Positions 1 through 10,835 of a DNA stretch of 64,000 nucleotides are shown here, in pieces. The stretch is from Simmondsia chinensis. Lineage: Eukaryota; Streptophyta; Magnoliopsida; Caryophyllales; Simmondsiaceae. Both the position numbers and the translations under genes were made by a program. The notes below the pieces were generated by a model that was given only the letters and a program-made list of their open reading frames with translations, was not told where the DNA came from and made no database searches. Numbering within the stretch: the first letter of the stretch is position 1; every line of letters begins with the position of its first letter. Where the stretch lies: assembly GCA_018398585.1 (NCBI GenBank), contig JAGTTD010000010.1:5845501-5909500 (forward strand). Direction: 5' to 3'.

Positions 1-780
1 ACTAAACCCAAATATGATTCTAAGAATATATAAGTATATTTATTAGCCTTTTTATTTTTTCCCCAAAAATATTGATATTACATATGATGTTGGGAATATA
101 TAGCTAGTTTATATCGAAATTCACTTAACTTCTTATTGCAATTCACTTGATTTTTGCTAAAAATATTGTCATAGTTTATGTATGCTATCGTATTCATGTA
201 CTATTTTAGCATTTTTTGTATGAAATTGGTCAAATACTTATAGAAATTTAACAACGATACCTATGTGATAGAATATTAAAATCTCAAGGTTTTTCATTGT
301 ATGTCTATTTCGATAATTAACAAGAAAACTCGCAACACAAAAGCCAACATCTTAGAGTGAGACCTGAAGATATGCAAACAATGTGGAGTAGGGTTTTTCA
401 TTGTATATTTTTTAATATCAGGATACCTAAGTGATAAATTGTCAAATTTTACCTAAGTGATAATTTTTTAAATTATATTTACACACTTAATAGTATTATA
501 TAACATTTTCACGACCGCTAGATTCAATGCTCGAAATTATTCGACCCAAAAAAAAAAAAAAAAGCTCAAAATACAACATATTTGTCATGGTACTTACGCT
601 TCCTTTGCAACTATATATTAGTGTGATCGAACAAAAACATTTGAATTTGTCAATTCCATTACTTTTTACTTGCAGCTAGAATAAACAAAATGAAAAAAAA
701 AAATTAAAATAAATAGAATTATGATATTTATTAATTATATATCATACTTTATGGATTTTTTAACGACTAATGATGTTATT
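1..780. other. AT-rich intergenic DNA, no gene seen
   Basis: No reading frame of interest on either strand. Short stretches near 240-300 and 420-480 repeat a motif of the type acctaagtgataa, which recurs near 7150-7250 and suggests decayed MITE sequence. Homopolymer A runs occur near 547-563 and 694-703. Confidence 0.5.
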
Positions 781-973
781 GTAGGTCATGTGCCCCCACC
801 GCGGGGGACGGGCGGAAGCGTGGTGAGCCATGCGGGAAGAAACAGGTAACAACGAGGGTCAGGAGGTCGAGAAGAGGTGAAGGAAAACATGATTCCTGGA
901 GTGTCGAGCCCTTTTCCGGTTTTTAGTATTTGCTTGGGTTAAGAGGAATGGAGAATACTAGAGGAAGGAGGAG
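781..973 (+). pseudogene. Possible upstream part of a LINE ORF1-like remnant
   Basis: A GC-richer patch inside AT-rich DNA, directly left of the copia element. Removing the copia element (974-5929) would join it to the DUF4283/zinc-knuckle remnant at 6150-6440, so it may be the same old LINE split by the insertion. No protein motif can be read in this part, so the assignment rests on position and base composition only. Confidence 0.25.
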
Positions 974-1426
974 TGTGTGGAGATAAACAATTCTTCCAGT
1001 ATGCAATTGAATCAAATACCACGACAATAATGAGAAATATATGGACTAAAAAAGAAAAGAAACAATCGGCACCATGATTTATGTGGAAACCCCTTTACAA
1101 TCAAAAAGGGAGAAAACCACCGGCGAAGATCGGAGCTTTTATTATTGAATCAAAAGAAGATTTACAATATTTCTCTCTCACACTCAGATTTATTTTGTGG
1201 CAGTACCGCTGGGGAAAATACCTCTTTTTTGGAATTGGATACCTAATGACGTAACCCTACGATTTCCCATCGCTAATCAAAAGGGGTCCCAATCGATCGG
1301 CTTGCTCACTGGAGGCGTGCTTCTTTTACTTAACTTTCCCAATCGATCGAGCTCCACCCCGATCGATCAGCCTCCACACTGCTTCTCTTCTTTAAATACC
1401 AAGTAATTTTGAGACATTTCCTAACA
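974..1426 (-). repeat. 3' LTR of the copia element at 974-5929
   Basis: Begins TG and ends CA on the plus strand and matches 5452-5929 along its whole length. It is about 25 bp shorter than the 5' LTR because of a gap near 1260-1300. Both LTRs carry GATCGATC palindromes in the U3-like part. The polypurine tract lies directly inside it. Confidence 0.88.
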
Positions 1427-1441
1427 AATCTCCACCTTGGC
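1427..1441 (-). promoter_or_regulatory. Polypurine tract of the copia element
   Basis: On the minus strand this reads CAAGGTGGAGATT immediately before the 3' LTR start TGTTAGG. The purine-rich GGTGGAGA core next to the LTR is typical of copia plus-strand priming. Confidence 0.75.
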
Positions 1442-1512
1442 TCAAAATTAACATCAACAATAAAATAATTCCACCTTCTCCCAAACGCCCCCTCAACCGG
1501 GGCAAACATACA

Positions 1513-1776
1513 TCAAACCAAAAGACGCACCAAATTCGAGCAATGCTCAAACTTGCTCCCTGGTAGAACTTTAGTGAACATGTCAGCTGAATTGTCCTTA
1601 GTCCCAATCTTCTTCAACTTCATCTTCTGCTTGTCAATCAAATCTCTAATAAAATGATGCTTCACATCTATACGTTTCGTTCTATCATGATGTGACATAT
1701 GATCTTTCGCTAGGTGAATGACGGACTGACTATCATAGTAGACTCGAACTGTGCCCTGCTCAACACTGATTTTCAC
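1513..1776 (-). pseudogene. Copia RNase H domain remnant
   Basis: The C-terminal part of a copia polyprotein: readable blocks YYDSQSVIHLAKD, HHDRTKRIDVKHHFIRD and TKDNSADMFTKVLP are the conserved end of copia RNase H. The DSQS block carries a catalytic aspartate of the domain. It lies downstream of the RT remnant in the expected order. The segment between RT and this block (1780-2055) is recognisable in pieces but out of frame. The frame stops at 1513, close to the natural end of the polyprotein and about 70 bp before the polypurine tract. Confidence 0.85.
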
Positions 1777-2055
1777 TGATCAAACCTCTCAACCAGATGG
1801 CTTCTTTGAATGCTTCTGTCACTGCCATATACTCGGCCTCGGAAGTAGACTGTGCTGTAACAGATTGTAAACACGCTCTCCAACTGATAGCAGTGCCACC
1901 AAAGAAAAACACATACCCTGATGTGGACTTCTTCTTATCAAGGTCTCCACCATAATCAGAATCTCATACCCAACCAAGCAACACTTACTTTTCCCATATT
2001 CCAAACACAAGTCAGAGGTTCCACGAAGATACCTGAGAATCTACCTCACAGCATG

Positions 2056-2960
2056 TCAATGCTCTTTACCCGAATTCGCCGTGTACTTACTAACTCTGCT
2101 AACTGCAAAAGCAATATCTGGACGCGTACAAATCATTGCATACATAATACTGCCCACTGCACTAGAATAGGGAATCTGAGACATGTACCTGACATCCTCC
2201 TCAGGCTGAGGCGAATCTAATGCTGAAAGTCTGAAATGAGCTGCTAAGGGCGTGCTGACTTGGTTAGCATCCTTCATATGAATCCTGTGTAACACCTTCT
2301 CAATATACTTCTCATGAGGCAAGTACAATTTTCCGGCTTCTCGGTCTCTACGAATCTCCATGCCTAATATCTTCTTAGCCGGTCCTAGATCTTTCATCTC
2401 AAACTCACTCTTCAACATAGATTTAAAATCATCAACATCTTTCATGTCTCGTGCTGCAATCAATATATCATCAACGTACAAAAGCAAATAAACAAAGCCT
2501 GAGTCAGTCTTTCTGAAGTACACACAACTGTGGTACTTACTCCTGATGTACCCATAACCTGTCATGAACTGATCAAATCTCCTGTACCACTGCCTAGAAA
2601 ATTGCTTCAAACTATATAAAGACTTTTTAAGAAAACACACAAGATCTTCTTGTCCTTTTACAACAAAACCCTCGGGCTGATGCATAAAGATACTCTCTTC
2701 TTGGCAAAAATGCAGTTTTTACAACTAACTGCTCAAGCTCTAAGTCATGCATGGCAACCAAAGACAATAATGCACAAATCGAAGTATGTCTAACTACAGG
2801 TGAGAATATGTCATGAAATTCAACACCCTGTACCTGACTGTAGCTTTTAGCTACTAAACGTGCCTTGTACCTTGCATCTTCAACTCCAGGAATGCCCTTT
2901 TTTCTTTTGCAGACCCATTTGCAACCAATCAGTCTTTTCCCTATTTAAGGCTTCACCAGT
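2056..2960 (-). pseudogene. Copia reverse transcriptase remnant
   Basis: The open part (2056-2685) begins at HQPEGFVVKGQED and runs through SLYSLKQ, the catalytic LLLYVDDILIA and the CTRPDIAFAVSRVSKYT block, all classical copia RT. The earlier palm part, around LIGCKWVCKRK and ARLVAK, is readable at 2690-2960 but in another frame with stops, so the gene is frameshifted. The RT copied the element RNA into cDNA in the virus-like particle. The YVDD aspartates are retained, yet the protein cannot be made in one piece. Confidence 0.88.
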
Positions 2961-3142
2961 TCCCAAGTCTGATCCTTATGAAGAGACTGCATCTCTTCAT
3001 TCATAGCAGCAAGCCACTCCTCAGCATCTGATCTCGATACAGCCTATGAATAAAAAGTCGGCTCACTATCATTTAACGACTCAGCAGCAGTGAGGACGTA
3101 AGCAATCATCTCCTCATACCCATATCTCTCAGGAGGCCTGAT

Positions 3143-3657
3143 CTAACGCCTCGGTCTACCACCAGCTATAGTATTATTCTCCACTTGCTGACCTCTTTCT
3201 GCATTATCAGTAACAACATCAGAAACCAGTACCAGAGGTGCTGGAATACTCTTTAGCTGAACAACCTGCTGATCTGACTGTATCCCTGTAACATCAGGTG
3301 TCTCAACCTGAATTGTATCTCTGTCAATGGAGGGTGTGTGGGGGGGATTAAGTAGAGTAGACTCATCAAAGCTAACATCTCTACTAGTTAGAAACTTCTG
3401 AGCACTTGGATCCCACAATCTTTATCCCTTCACACCTGACGAATAACTAAGAAAGATGCATTTCTTAGCCCTAGCTCCAACTTTTCATCATTAACATATG
3501 CATATGCAGGACAACCAAAAACTTTAATCTGAAAATAATTAGAAGTAGAACTAGACCATACCTCTTCAGGTGTCTTCATCTGTAATGAAGAATGCGGTGT
3601 CTTGTTTACAAGATAGCAAGTCATGCTAACTGCTTCTACCCACCATTCTCTTCTCAA
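3143..3657 (-). pseudogene. Copia integrase C-terminal region and linker remnant
   Basis: Two fragments in succession. The first (3430-3657) reads WWVEAVSMTCYLVNKTPHSS and then VFGCPAYAYV, the conserved copia block after the integrase catalytic core. The second (3143-3418) starts at MWDPSAQKFLTSRDVSFDE, the post-integrase GKR-type linker that precedes RT. They sit between the integrase core (3658-4222) and RT. A stop and frame changes separate them. Confidence 0.82.
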
Positions 3658-4222
3658 GTGACGTCCTATTCAATCTTTCAGCCACTCCATTTTGCTGAGA
3701 TCGACCTGTACATGTCTTATGTCCGACTATACCCTAATCTTCACAAAATCTAGTGAAGTCCCCTTCAACAAACTCAAGAACATTATCAGTCCTCAACCTC
3801 TTGATTGACTTCCCTGTCTGTTTTTCAAGCAGAATCTTCCATTTCGTGAAGATATCATACACTTCATTTTTCTATTTTAGAAAATAGTCCCAAACTTTAC
3901 GTGAGTAATCATCAGTAAACGTTAGAAGATACCTGGACCCACCTTTAGAAGCCACTCTGGAAGTTCCCCACATATCAGAATGTATGTAATCTAACGTTCC
4001 TTTTGTCTGATGCACTGCTAACTTGAAGCTAACTCTCTTCGGCTTCCCATACACACAGTGCTCACAGAATTCCATCAGTCCTATTGATTGACCACAAAGC
4101 AGTCCCCTATGACTCAGCTCAGACAATGCCTTATCATCAATGTGACCCATTCTCATGAGCCGCAGTCTTGTGATCTCTGCATCTGTCATGGCAGATGTGG
4201 AAATAGCAGTTGAACCTGTCAC
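3658..4222 (-). pseudogene. Copia integrase zinc-binding and core remnant
   Basis: The GAG-pre-integrase region reads MRMGHIDDKALSELSHRGLL, then FCEHCVYGKPKRVSF: the second His and both Cys of the HHCC zinc site are present. The first His, normally in a LWH motif, reads as RLM, so the site is damaged. LDYIHSDMWG carries the first catalytic aspartate and FTDDYSRKVWDYFLK follows. The glutamate region (3658-3870) is visible but frame-broken. Integrase joined the cDNA to host DNA. A loss of frame near 4225 separates it from the protease part. Confidence 0.84.
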
Positions 4223-4230
4223 GGTTGTAC

Positions 4231-4560
4231 CTACAAGCGCATAGAAAGTACCAACCCTATTTCCTTTCTGACCCGCATGACTCCACCTTCAGCAGTATAT
4301 TTGTACCCACTAGACTCAAGGGTACCTAGAGAAATCAAACTCTTTTTCAACTCCGGGACGTGACGTACATCACTCAAGGCTCTAATAGCCCCATTAAACA
4401 TCCTCACATGAGCTGTTCTAATCCCCACTACCTTACACGAAGCATCGTTACCCATCAAGATGACTCCACCTTGTATAGACTTTTACGTGGAGAACCATTC
4501 TCTATTTGGAGTAACGTGATATGAACAAGCAGAATCCATGATCCGCTTATCCTTGGACCT
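4231..4560 (-). pseudogene. Copia aspartic protease remnant
   Basis: The active-site block reads IMDSACSYHVTPN; copia proteases normally have DSGAS or DTGAS here, so the glycine is replaced by alanine and the site looks dead. An in-frame TAA follows a few codons later (near 4483), after which the same frame continues with VRMFNGAIRALSDVRHVPEL and KKSLISLG, the conserved second half. The family cleaves the gag-pol polyprotein. Confidence 0.82.
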
Positions 4561-5415
4561 GGACTGAGAATCAACAACTAATAGAAACTCCCCATCACTA
4601 TCATCCTCTACAACACTAGCCTCAGCGAACTTGTCTTGACCCTGGTCACCCCTGTTACCCTCTTTCAATTTATTCTTATATTTGTAACAGTCTTTCTTTA
4701 TGTGCCCTTTCTTGTGACAGTAATGGCACGACAGGTTCTCATGTCTAGATTTAGACCTAGACCTTTTCTCACCATTGGATCCCTTATGTTCTGGTCTACC
4801 TCTCACATGCAAACCACTACCTGAGTCATTCACCGAGTCAGATAATTCCCTATCTACCTGTTCTTTACTCACAAGGTTTATTTTCACTTCATCAACAGTA
4901 ATGGTCGGCCTACCCCCATATATCATGCTTTCTACGAAGCCCTTATATGAGTTAGAGAGCGAACACAGTAATAACATAGCTTGATCCTCGTCCTTAAGGA
5001 CATCATCCAATTCCTTTAATTCTTGTATAATAGAGGTAAACTCGCTAAGATGGTTTTTAAGAGCTGTACCTTCTGTCATATAGAAAGTGAACAACCGACG
5101 CTTAACTGCGAGTTTGTTAGAGACTGACTTGTGGCAAAACATGTCTAACAATTTCTCTCATAACTCCTTTGCGGTTTTCATCTCCAAGACCTCTGACAGA
5201 ACATCATCAGCCAAGCGCATATGTATCGCCGTGAGAACCTTATCATCCAACTCTTCCCATTGTGCCTTGGCCATAGTCTCGGGTTTCTTCTCTTTCCCCT
5301 CTAGTGCTTTCTTCAAGCCGTTCTGAGTCAGGAGTCCTTTCACACGTACTTGCCATAATCTAAAGCTTCCCTCACCATTGAACTTCTCGACCTCGGTCTT
5401 AATACCTGATGCCAT
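4561..5415 (-). pseudogene. Copia gag (UBN2-type) with CCHC zinc knuckle, one in-frame stop
   Basis: The start chosen is the ATG at 5415-5413 (MASGIKTEVEKF), just inside the primer binding site. The N-terminal half runs to TAKEL, where a TGA stands in place of the usual Trp codon (near 5157). The same frame then continues through the capsid-like part (DEDQAMLLLCSL) to a CCHC knuckle, CHYCHKKGHIKKDC, near 4700-4740 and on into the protease. The length of about 285 residues is normal for copia gag. The protein forms the virus-like particle and binds RNA through the knuckle. Confidence 0.86.
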
Positions 5416-5436
5416 TGTATCAATTCGAAGAACCAA

Positions 5437-5448
5437 GCTCTGATACCA
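5437..5448 (-). promoter_or_regulatory. Primer binding site, initiator tRNA-Met type
   Basis: Reads TGGTATCAGAGC on the minus strand, three bases inside the 5' LTR. This matches the 3' end of plant initiator tRNA-Met, the usual primer for copia elements. Confidence 0.9.
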
Positions 5449-5451
5449 ATT

Positions 5452-5929
5452 TGTGCGAAAATAAACAATTCTCCCTCTGTGCAATCGAATCAAATACCAC
5501 GACAATAACGAGAAATATATAGACTACAAGAGAAAAGAAACAATCGACACAATGATTTACGTGGAAACCCCTTTACAATCGAAAGGGGAGAAAACTACCG
5601 TGAAGACCGGAGCTTTTATTATTGAATCAAAAGAAGAATTACAATATTTCTGTCTTACACTCAGATTTATTTTGTGGCGGCGCCGCTGGGGAAAACACCT
5701 CACTTTAGGAATTGGATACTTAATGACGTAACCCTACGGCCATATTTATAGGTGTTGGGAAATCGCGCTTCCCGATCGATCAATACTTCACCGATCGATC
5801 GGCTTGCTCACTGGAGGCGTCCTTCTTTTACGTAACTTTCCCAATCGATCAAGCTCCACCCCGATCGATCGGCCTCCTCACAGCTTCTCTTCTTTAAATA
5901 CCAAGTAATTTTGAGACATTTTCCTAGCA
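5452..5929 (-). repeat. 5' LTR of the copia element at 974-5929
   Basis: 478 bp, begins TG and ends CA on the plus strand, and matches 974-1426 except for scattered substitutions and an extra stretch near 5737-5770. On the minus strand it precedes the primer binding site, so it holds the element promoter. Confidence 0.88.
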
Positions 5930-6149
5930 AGAAGCAATAGCGGATAGGGAAAAGTGCTTGTTAGGCATCTAGTAGGAGGTAAACTAACATACTCTGGTAT
6001 TTGCGACTTATGGAAGGGGACCATATAATACGAGAAAACTTCTCTTGATTTTGAAGAAATGGACTCCATCTTTTCGTTTTCAGATTGATGAGTTATGTAA
6101 GGCCCCCATTTGAATAAACCTACTAAATGCACGATTTCACTTGTGGATT

Positions 6150-6440
6150 ATTGCTAATGTCCTTACTAAGATTACAAGTGGCAAAGGTAATATGTTGTAT
6201 GTAGATAGCATCATGGCACAGAAGCAAAGGATATCTTACGCTAGAGTGCCGGTGGAAGTTGAGGTGTGAAGCCTGCTTAAGAAGAGTGTGAAAATAGAAC
6301 TACCTACAGGAGACGTTATGGATAAGATGGTGTGGATTTAATGGCTCTCGGAGAGGTTTGACCATTGCAAGAAGATAGGCCATGAAAGTGGCCAATGTCC
6401 AAAATCTAGAATAAAGTTAAGGCTAAAGAGGACTTAAACT
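6150..6440 (+). pseudogene. LINE ORF1-like remnant (DUF4283 end and zinc knuckle)
   Basis: One frame reads NVLTKITSGKGNMLYVDSI followed by QRISYARVPVEVEV, the conserved RISYARVLVEV block of plant L1-type ORF1/DUF4283 proteins. After a stop and a frame change, DHCKKIGHESGQCPKS gives a CX2CX4HX4C-like knuckle in which the first Cys has become Asp. Such proteins bind LINE RNA. Only about 100 codons remain, with stops, so it is a dead fragment. It may be the right half of a LINE split by the copia insertion. Confidence 0.6.
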
Positions 6441-6780
6441 TAGGCTCCAGTTGTGTAGAAGGAAAACCACATTCTAATAAGTGGTTTTTCCTTTTTCCAT
6501 TATTCGGCGCGTCTTTTGCTTACTTTTCCCTCAAATGAGAGAAAATGACTTCCCTTATAAAACGGGGGAAGTTATGATTCTAAGTGGCCCAAAAACCTTT
6601 GCGGTAATCATCATGCAAATCTATATCGAATCGAAATAAATCAGACTAAACTGTAGACATTTAACGTCACAAATCGGATAAGAATTAGACTGAATAATTA
6701 AAAGCAGCTTGGATGTTACTTTGTTATAGTTGCAATAGAACAATTTTAATCAAGTTAAATTGTTATATAATATTATACAA
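6441..6780. other. Non-coding spacer
   Basis: AT-rich DNA with no supported gene. A short GC-richer stretch at 6480-6600 shows nothing recognisable. Confidence 0.4.
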
Positions 6781-7249
6781 GAAAATTATCTAGGTGCCCT
6801 AATATTTTAGCATTTATTACATAAGTACTATGATATTTCAATAATATATAATGATGTACCCAAAGTGCAAAAATTTTGTCAATAATCAGGTATCTTTTGC
6901 CAAATTTTAGTAGATTTTAAATAAAAATAACAATCCATATGTAACCTTTATCATAATGCGAAAATTTTTTTTGTCCAAAAATGCTATTATTTTGCATTTT
7001 TTTTTGGTAACGTATAAGTAATTTTTGTTGAAATGTAAACAACCTTTTGATAATATGATCATAGTTTATACCACATCAGGTTTTTGGCAAAAATTAGCCT
7101 AATTTTAATAAAAATTCACCAAATTTTAACATAATATATACATAAGTGATAAAATTTCTTATCTCAAGGCACCTTATTATATATATTAAAATGGTAGAGT
7201 ATTTAGATGATAAATGCTCAAATTTTAAAATACCTAAGAAATAATTTTC
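6781..7249. mobile_element. AT-rich MITE candidate with imperfect terminal inverted repeats
   Basis: The left end reads GAAAATTATCTAGGTG and the inverted right end GGAAAATTATTTCTTAGGTA, with similarity continuing inward to about 40 bp (both arms reach GAGCATTTA-like or TAGCATTTA sequence). The interior is non-coding. No clean target duplication is visible, so the superfamily is not assigned. Related pieces occur near 420-520 and 25580-25880. Confidence 0.45.
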
Positions 7250-7483
7250 CTAATTTATACAGCTTTGATAGTCAACTTTTTTTTGTTACTTCATATATGT
7301 TATATTGTTATTTATATTGTCCTATAACAAGATATAAAATGATTGGTGAAAAATATATTTTTTTTAAATATACAAGAAGATGTTGAAAATGATTTCTTCA
7401 TTTTATTTTTGAAATATTTTCAATTTTGAATAATAATTAGCTAGTATTAATCCTTGTATTTATTACACTTATTTTCTTAGAGA

Positions 7484-7626
7484 TGTTACTGTAGAATTAA
7501 TGGGAGAATTGAAGAGGAAGATTCCTTCATGCTTGATTAATGAAATAATCCAAAATTTCAATATTCAAAATGTTCTTCTTGTTGGTGTTCTTGTTGTTTG
7601 TTTATTCAAGTTATTCAATTTTAACA
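7484..7626 (+). repeat. LTR (right end certain, left end a candidate) of a copia element
   Basis: The right end TTTTAACA abuts a perfect primer binding site, which fixes it. The left boundary at TGTTACTG is a guess that gives a 143-bp LTR with TGTT/AACA ends, within the range of short copia LTRs; the true start may lie further left. Confidence 0.45.
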
Positions 7627-7641
7627 TGGTATCAGAGCAGG
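7627..7641 (+). promoter_or_regulatory. Primer binding site, tRNA-Met type
   Basis: TGGTATCAGAGCAGG directly after an LTR end in AACA and about 105 bp before the gag frame. Its plus orientation agrees with the gag remnant downstream. Confidence 0.85.
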
Positions 7642-7745
7642 TTTAAAACCTGTTAATTATTTTCCCTCAGAGGCGCCCCACTGTGAGTCTTTATTTTCGT
7701 GTTTCTTGCTTTTTGTGTTGATTTTATGCAACTTTATAACGGAAA

Positions 7746-8640
7746 ATGATTCTAATGAAAATGTTGACCAAACAATACACCGGTTCAAGTTTCAGGGGGA
7801 GTTTCCGACGTGAACTCTCTTCTTTATCTTCATCCATCGGATCATCTGGGACTTGTTTTGTACAAGATGTCTTGACTGATCCTAATTTTCCGACGTGGAG
7901 GCGCTCAATTTTTAAAGTTTTCAAAGCAAAACGAAAAAAAGTTTTCCTTGATGGCAGTATTAAGAAGCTGGAGGAAGATTCTCTGGTTTCTTCTTGGCTT
8001 TCCAATTCTGTTTCCAAAGAAATTAAAGCAAGTATTGTGTATTTTGTGACCGCACGTGATGTGTGGCTGGATTTAAATGAAAGGTTTTCTCAAGGGAATG
8101 TCTCTCAAGTTTATGAAATCAAGCGTTACATCTCACATTTAAAACAAGACAACATGTCAATGTTGACTATTTTACAAAATTGAGGTCTTTGTGGGACTAA
8201 ATTTATACACTAGTGGCAATCCCTCCAGGCACTTGTGGTCCCAGCCAAGCCCTTGCCACCACAAAGGACATGGAGAGATTGCTTGATTTGCTAATTGGAT
8301 TGGACCCGTCTTTTGCGTCAGTGAGGTCCCAACTTATGAACACAAAGCCTCTCCCAATGTTTCTGGTGCTTATGCTACACTTTGTTAAGAGGAAAAACAA
8401 CAAAGCGTAGCCTCCGATGGTGTTATGATTCCTGAAGCAATGACTCTCGTGGCTAAAGGAAATGTGGTGGGTCTAGGCGATGTGTCTATTTCTTATGGGC
8501 AACCTCCTAGGCATAATAATCATGCTTCTTGTTCACATTGTAAGAAACAGGGGCATAGCAACGATCGGTTTCGAGTTGATTGGGTACCCGGCTGGATGAA
8601 GAGGTCGAAGTCCAAATGGGGGAGGTCGGGCAGCGACAGC
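7746..8640 (+). pseudogene. Copia gag remnant (second copia element, plus strand)
   Basis: Readable gag blocks: DPNFPTWRRSIFKVFKAKRK, SWLSNSVSKEIKASIVYF, VWLDLNERFSQGN and ISHLKQDN, typical of copia Retrotran_gag_3/UBN2 proteins. A frameshift near 8160 moves the frame to DYFTKLRSLWD, then MERLLDLLIGLDPSF near 8270. The zinc knuckle CSHCKKQGHSNDR near 8533-8570 lacks its last Cys in the frame shown. The 5' part up to 7745 also fits a gag leader, so the original start may be upstream. The element is cut off near 8640, where gypsy sequence of opposite orientation begins; protease and pol are absent. Confidence 0.8.
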
Positions 8641-8659
8641 AGCAGCCACCGTTGCTGCT

Positions 8660-9029
8660 ACAGGCACCACCATTTGGCAAAGCAGTACTTGGCCTTAGAT
8701 CAATAGGGTGCTGTATGTCTCGTAACGGCGGTAGTGTTTTCGGTCACTCTTCCAGAAAGACATCAGTGTGTTGCTTCGATAAGGAGGAAGCATCACTCGG
8801 TATCTCCCTTGGACTCGAAGTACTCTCCTTACCAATCAGCATGAAGACGATCTTGGTGTCGCAAACCTCCTTCACGAACATAGCTCGCCCTCGTATACTC
8901 GGGTGTTGAGCTGTCAAAGCTCGTGGTGCCTCATCCTTCTCGGGCAACAAGATGATCTTAGTTCCCTCGAAGATGTAGCTATATGTGTTCTTCCGTCCAT
9001 CATGGATGACACTCCTATCATATTGCCAC
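8660..9029 (-). pseudogene. Stray copy of the gypsy protease-RT linker
   Basis: Reads (minus) QYDRSVIHDGRKNTYSYIFE, then ALTAQHPSIRGRAMFVKEV, homologous to 10560-10905 of the gypsy element next door. It lies beyond that element's 3' LTR, in the same orientation. The two copies agree up to about 9029 and diverge abruptly there. It is either the rest of a second element or a rearranged duplicate. There is no enzyme domain in this fragment. Confidence 0.7.
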
Positions 9030-9322
9030 AAAAGGGATTCGACAGCTTTCTCGTCAATTTTATTACAAAAATAAAATATGGGGAACAAAAGTGCTTAATT
9101 TCTCACAACCTGAGAAAGAGAGAAAATTCTATAATATGAAAATAAAATTTTAAATTTGAATGCTAAAGCCTAGATTTTCTCTAGTTTAAATACAAGCGCT
9201 ATTTGACTAAAAGTAAAACACTAAAAGATAATTACAAAATTTAAATCTGATAATTACTCACGTCTGTCTTGTCCTAATCTTAGTTGCCTATGATTATTGC
9301 CAAGTTGTTACCGGCTGCATCA
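9030..9322 (-). repeat. Truncated 3' LTR of the gypsy element
   Basis: Ends GGCTGCATCA like the 5' LTR at 16039-16048 and shares the block ctaaaagataattac plus the AT-rich middle with 15700-15910. The left end merges at about 9029 with a stray gypsy coding fragment, so the outer TGATGCAGC end is missing. Confidence 0.65.
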
Positions 9323-10835
9323 TGAGAAAGAATGAGACTCCTACTAAGAGCATCCGCCACTTAGTTCAACGCGCCTGACTTATGCTTGATGATGAAGTGG
9401 AAGAGCTGTACGTAGCTTGCCCACTTTGAGTGTCGGTCCGAAAGTTTTTCTTGACTATTGATGTACTTGAGGGCCACATTATCAGAGTACAAGATGAAAT
9501 CTCAGTTAGCTAAGTATGACTTCCAGTGCCTTAGTTCTCTTACCAAGGCGTAGAACTTAAGGTCGTAAGTCGAGTAGTTCAATCTACTCCTATCGAGTTT
9601 CTCACTAAAGTATGCGATAGTACTCCCTTCTTGGCTAAGCACAGCACCAATGCCAGTTTGGAGGCATCTCTGTGCAGTTCAAAGGTCTTCTAGAAATCCG
9701 ATAAGGCTAACACCAATGTTGTGGTCAACCTTTTCGTCACCTCTTCGAATGCGGCAACTGCTTGTGGAGTCCGAGCGAAAGAACTCCCCTATATACAATC
9801 AGGGATAGGCATCCTGATGGGGCTGAAGTTCAAAACAAAGCGTCTATAGAATGACACTAAGCCATGGAAACTCCTAACTTCGCCAACGGTTCTCGGTTAG
9901 GGCCAGTCTGGGATGGTGGTAATCTTCCCTTCATCAGCGGCTATACCATCCTTGGATATAACAAAGCTAAGGAAGGTTACTCGATCTGTCATGAACTCAC
10001 ACTTCTTTAAGGCAGTGAACAAATGTTTTTTTTCCCACAAGGTATGTAGCAATTCCTTCAAATGTTTCATATGCTTAGCTAGATCTTGGCCATAAATCAA
10101 AATATCTTCAAAATAGATGACAACAAACTTCCCAATGAAAGGACGCAGGACTTGATTCGTAATTCTCATGAAGGTACTTTGTGCATTGGATGATCCAAAG
10201 GGCATGACCAGCCACTCCTAAAGTCCCTCTCGTGTTTTGAAGGCGGTTTTCCACTCGTCTCCTAGACAAATGCGAATCTGATGGTACCCGCTCTTCAAGT
10301 CTAACTACTTGAATACCTTCAAATTCAGTAATTGATCGAGCAGGTCATCCATCCTCGGAATGGGGAATCGATACCGCACCGTGATCCTGTTGATGGCTCT
10401 ACTGTCAACACACATCTACCAACTACAGTCCTTCTTTGGCATCAACAAATCTGGTACTACACAAGGACTTACACTCTCCCTAATAAACCCCTTGGCAAGC
10501 AGTTCTTCCACTTGGCGTCTCAACTCCTTATGCTCAGATGGACTCATGCGGTAGTTAGGCCTATTGGGCAAAGTAGCCCCTGGCATCATATCGATACGGT
10601 GTTGTATGTCTCTTAACTGCTTATCCGGTAACTCCTCAAGAAAGACATCAGTGAACTCACTTAGTAAGGCGGCAACCTCACTCAGTATCTCCCATGGATT
10701 CACCTTACTCTCATTTCCAATCAACACGAAGATGTTCTTGGTTTCGCTAAACTCCTTGGCGAACATAGCTCTACCCTGGACACTCGGATGTTGAGCTGTT
10801 AAAGCTCGCGATGCCTCACCTTTCTTGGGTAACAA
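9323..10835 (-). pseudogene. Gypsy reverse transcriptase and RNase H remnant
   Basis: RT begins near 10700 (MSPSEHKELRRQVEELLAKG, then FIRESVSPC) and continues to [15 protein letters not shown] at 10205. The catalytic motif reads [11 protein letters not shown] (10115-10104): gypsy RT has YFDD or YVDD here, so the first aspartate is replaced by glutamate. RNase H follows at 9330-9890 with FILYSDNVALKYI, DRHSKW and IIKHKSGALN, in pieces with stops. It ends in the ADALSR-like block and then meets the 3' LTR, where integrase should be. Several stops and frameshifts make it non-functional. Confidence 0.85.

Larger units (their letters stand above)
974..5929 (-). mobile_element. Ty1/copia LTR retrotransposon, complete structure but inactive
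   Basis: Two LTRs (974-1426 and 5452-5929), a tRNA-Met type primer binding site inside the right LTR and a polypurine tract inside the left LTR fix the orientation as minus. Between them lie gag with a CCHC knuckle, protease, integrase, reverse transcriptase and RNase H in copia order (GAG-PR-INT-RT-RH). The coding region is broken by several stops and frameshifts. Candidate target duplications are AGGAG (969-973) and AGAAG (5930-5934), one mismatch. The RT and RNase H wording resembles the Tork/TAR side of copia; the lineage is an inference from memory of the families. Confidence 0.9.

Noticed and set aside
1197..1406. Plus-strand ORF in the copia LTR
   Set aside because: It lies within an LTR, is opposite to the element's sense and has no motif.
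7724..8017. Minus-strand ORF opposite the copia gag
   Set aside because: The plus-strand frame carries clear gag motifs and follows a PBS; this is its complement.
10332..10616. Plus-strand ORFs opposite gypsy RT
   Set aside because: Complement of the RT region, which has clear motifs on the minus strand.
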